DNA of 25,952 nt from NCBI GenBank assembly GCA_900555635.1, contig USLU01000071.1, forward strand, positions 1 to 25,952, written 5' to 3'. Positions 24,619 to 25,952 of the stretch are shown one piece after another. A program made the position numbers and the translations under genes. The notes under the pieces are model-generated. The model did not search any database and was not told the origin of the DNA. It saw nothing but the letters and a program-made list of their open reading frames with translations. Numbering within the stretch: the first letter of the stretch is position 1; every line of letters starts with the position of its first letter. The DNA comes from an uncultured Bacteroides sp. (lineage in GTDB: Bacteria > Bacteroidota > Bacteroidia > Bacteroidales > Bacteroidaceae).

Positions 24619-25952
24619 TTATTCTGGACGGCTGTAATTAGGAGCCTCGCTTGTAATAGCTACATCGTGAGGATGACTTTCCAACACACCGGCATTTGTT
24701 ATACGAGTGAACTTGGCATCATGTAATTTCTCAATATTAGCAGCCCCGCAGTACCCCATACCAGCACGCAAGCCACCTACCAACTGGAAAATAACCTCAT
24801 ACAAAGTACCTTTATAAGGAACACGAGCAGCAATTCCTTCCGGAACTAATTTCTTCACATCGTTTGTTCCACTTTGGAAGTAACGGTCTTTAGAACCATT
24901 TTCCATTGCTTCCAAAGAACCCATGCCACGATAGGACTTAAACTTACGACCGTTGAAAATTATTGTATCTCCAGGAGATTCTTCTGTTCCGGCTACCAAC
25001 GAGCCAATCATTACACTATAACCTCCGGCAGCTAAAGCTTTTACAACATCACCGGAATAACGCAATCCACCATCAGCAATCAATGGAATTCCAGTTCCTT
25101 TCAAAGCCTTTGCCACATCATAAACCGCAGATAATTGAGGTACACCTACTCCGGCTACAACACGGGTTGTACAGATAGAACCCGGACCAATACCAACTTT
25201 CACACCATCAGCACCAGCTTCTGCTAACGCTTTTGCAGCTTCACCAGTTGCAATATTACCAACTACTATATCAATATTCGGGAAGCGTTTCTTTGCTTCT
25301 TTCAACTTCTCAATAACAGAAAAAGAATGACCATGAGCTGTATCAATCACAATCGCATCTGCCCCAGCATCAACCAAAGCTTGCATGCGATCTAGTGTAT
25401 CAGCTGTTACACCTACACCGGCAGCAACACGCAGACGTCCCTTGGCATCTTTGCATGCCATTGGTTTATCTTTTGCTTTTGTAATGTCTTTATAAGTAAT
25501 CAATCCTACCAATTTTCCTTCCTTATCTACTACAGGAAGCTTTTCAATACGGTGTTCCTGAAGAATCTGAGAAACAGCTTCCATATCAGTAGTCTGATTG
25601 GTTGTGATGATATTTTCCTTCGTCATTACATCATCAATATGCTTATCCATATCTTTCTCAAAACGAAGGTCACGATTGGTTACAATACCCACTAAGTATC
25701 TTTCGTCATCTACCACTGGAATACCACCAATTCTGTATTCGGCCATCAAATCTAATGCATCCTTGACAGTAGAACCTCTCTTTATAGTTACCGGATCATA
25801 AATCATTCCATTTTCCGCACGCTTTACAATAGCTACCTGACGTGCCTGCTCTTCAATAGACATGTTTTTGTGTATCACACCGATACCACCTTCACGAGCA
25901 ATGGCAATAGCCATTTTCGCTTCGGTAACCGTATCCATGGCAGCCGTCACAA
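24619..25952 (-). CDS. guaB: IMP dehydrogenase (N-terminus outside the window)
   Basis: Converts IMP to XMP with NAD+, the committed step of GMP synthesis. The frame is open to the window edge. The visible part begins VTAAMDTVTE, which in this family lies about 50 residues after the true start, so the GTG at 25950 is internal. Two CBS domains (about visible residues 45-165, with YRIGGIPVVDD and HRIEKLPVVDK) sit in the TIM barrel. Catalytic Cys is in GIGPGSICTTR (visible residue 260), and YRGMGSLEAM precedes the mobile flap region. The C-terminus ends NYSRPE. A strong terminator follows, so the foldase operon is separate. Confidence 0.96.
   Translation of the reverse strand, partial: VTAAMDTVTEAKMAIAIAREGGIGVIHKNMSIEEQARQVAIVKRAENGMIYDPVTIKRGSTVKDALDLMAEYRIGGIPVVDDERYLVGIVTNRDLRFEKDMDKHIDDVMTKENIITTNQTTDMEAVSQILQEHRIEKLPVVDKEGKLVGLITYKDITKAKDKPMACKDAKGRLRVAAGVGVTADTLDRMQALVDAGADAIVIDTAHGHSFSVIEKLKEAKKRFPNIDIVVGNIATGEAAKALAEAGADGVKVGIGPGSICTTRVVAGVGVPQLSAVYDVAKALKGTGIPLIADGGLRYSGDVVKALAAGGYSVMIGSLVAGTEESPGDTIIFNGRKFKSYRGMGSLEAMENGSKDRYFQSGTNDVKKLVPEGIAARVPYKGTLYEVIFQLVGGLRAGMGYCGAANIEKLHDAKFTRITNAGVLESHPHDVAITSEAPNYSRPE

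Noticed and set aside
24619..25950. GTG at 25950 as the start of IMP dehydrogenase
   Set aside because: It falls in the conserved VTAAMDTVTE segment, which is internal in the family; the real start lies beyond the window.

Overview
The window looks like a chromosomal segment of a Bacteroides-type bacterium (order Bacteroidales). The evidence is the gene content (a SurA/PpiC foldase series followed by an OstA-like protein, a Bacteroides-style OmpA, a hybrid histidine kinase), the moderate-to-low G+C, and repeated TAnnTTTG boxes (mostly TATCTTTG) just upstream of genes. That box is the -7 element of the Bacteroidetes primary sigma factor, and Shine-Dalgarno sequences are mostly weak. I cannot name the species.

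Layout, left to right. (1) 1-3713, minus strand: the 5' end of a maltose-acetyltransferase-like acyltransferase, then stand-alone carB. carB is preceded by a promoter, a 35-codon leader ORF and an intrinsic terminator, which together look like a transcription attenuator. (2) 4113-7360, plus strand: an orphan PAS hybrid histidine kinase and trpS. (3) A near-perfect bidirectional terminator at 7365-7406 separates trpS from the convergent giant gene. (4) 7432-14997, minus strand: one 2521-residue protein with an N-terminal DUF4062/TIR-like domain, a P-loop NTPase domain (K243; D297/D298) and about 2000 residues of helical, partly PPR-like repeats. (5) 15169-24495, minus strand: an envelope-biogenesis stretch. 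In transcription order it holds a PpiC-type foldase, a foldase-like lipoprotein, a two-parvulin SurA, an OstA/LptA-like protein, a small membrane protein, then mutL and ompA behind hairpins. (6) 24619-25952, minus strand: guaB (IMP dehydrogenase), cut by the window end.

Most genes are housekeeping: pyrimidine/arginine precursor synthesis, tRNA charging, GMP synthesis, mismatch repair and outer-membrane assembly. The outlier is the giant gene, whose effector-like N-terminus, NTPase and repeat layout is that of STAND proteins. Many STAND proteins act in bacterial anti-phage immunity. It stands alone between strong terminators, parts of it are visibly A+T-richer than the flanks, and no known system is recognisable from its sequence. 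It is the best candidate for an undescribed system here. The carB leader is the second candidate: its architecture resembles pyrBI/pyrL-type coupled attenuation.
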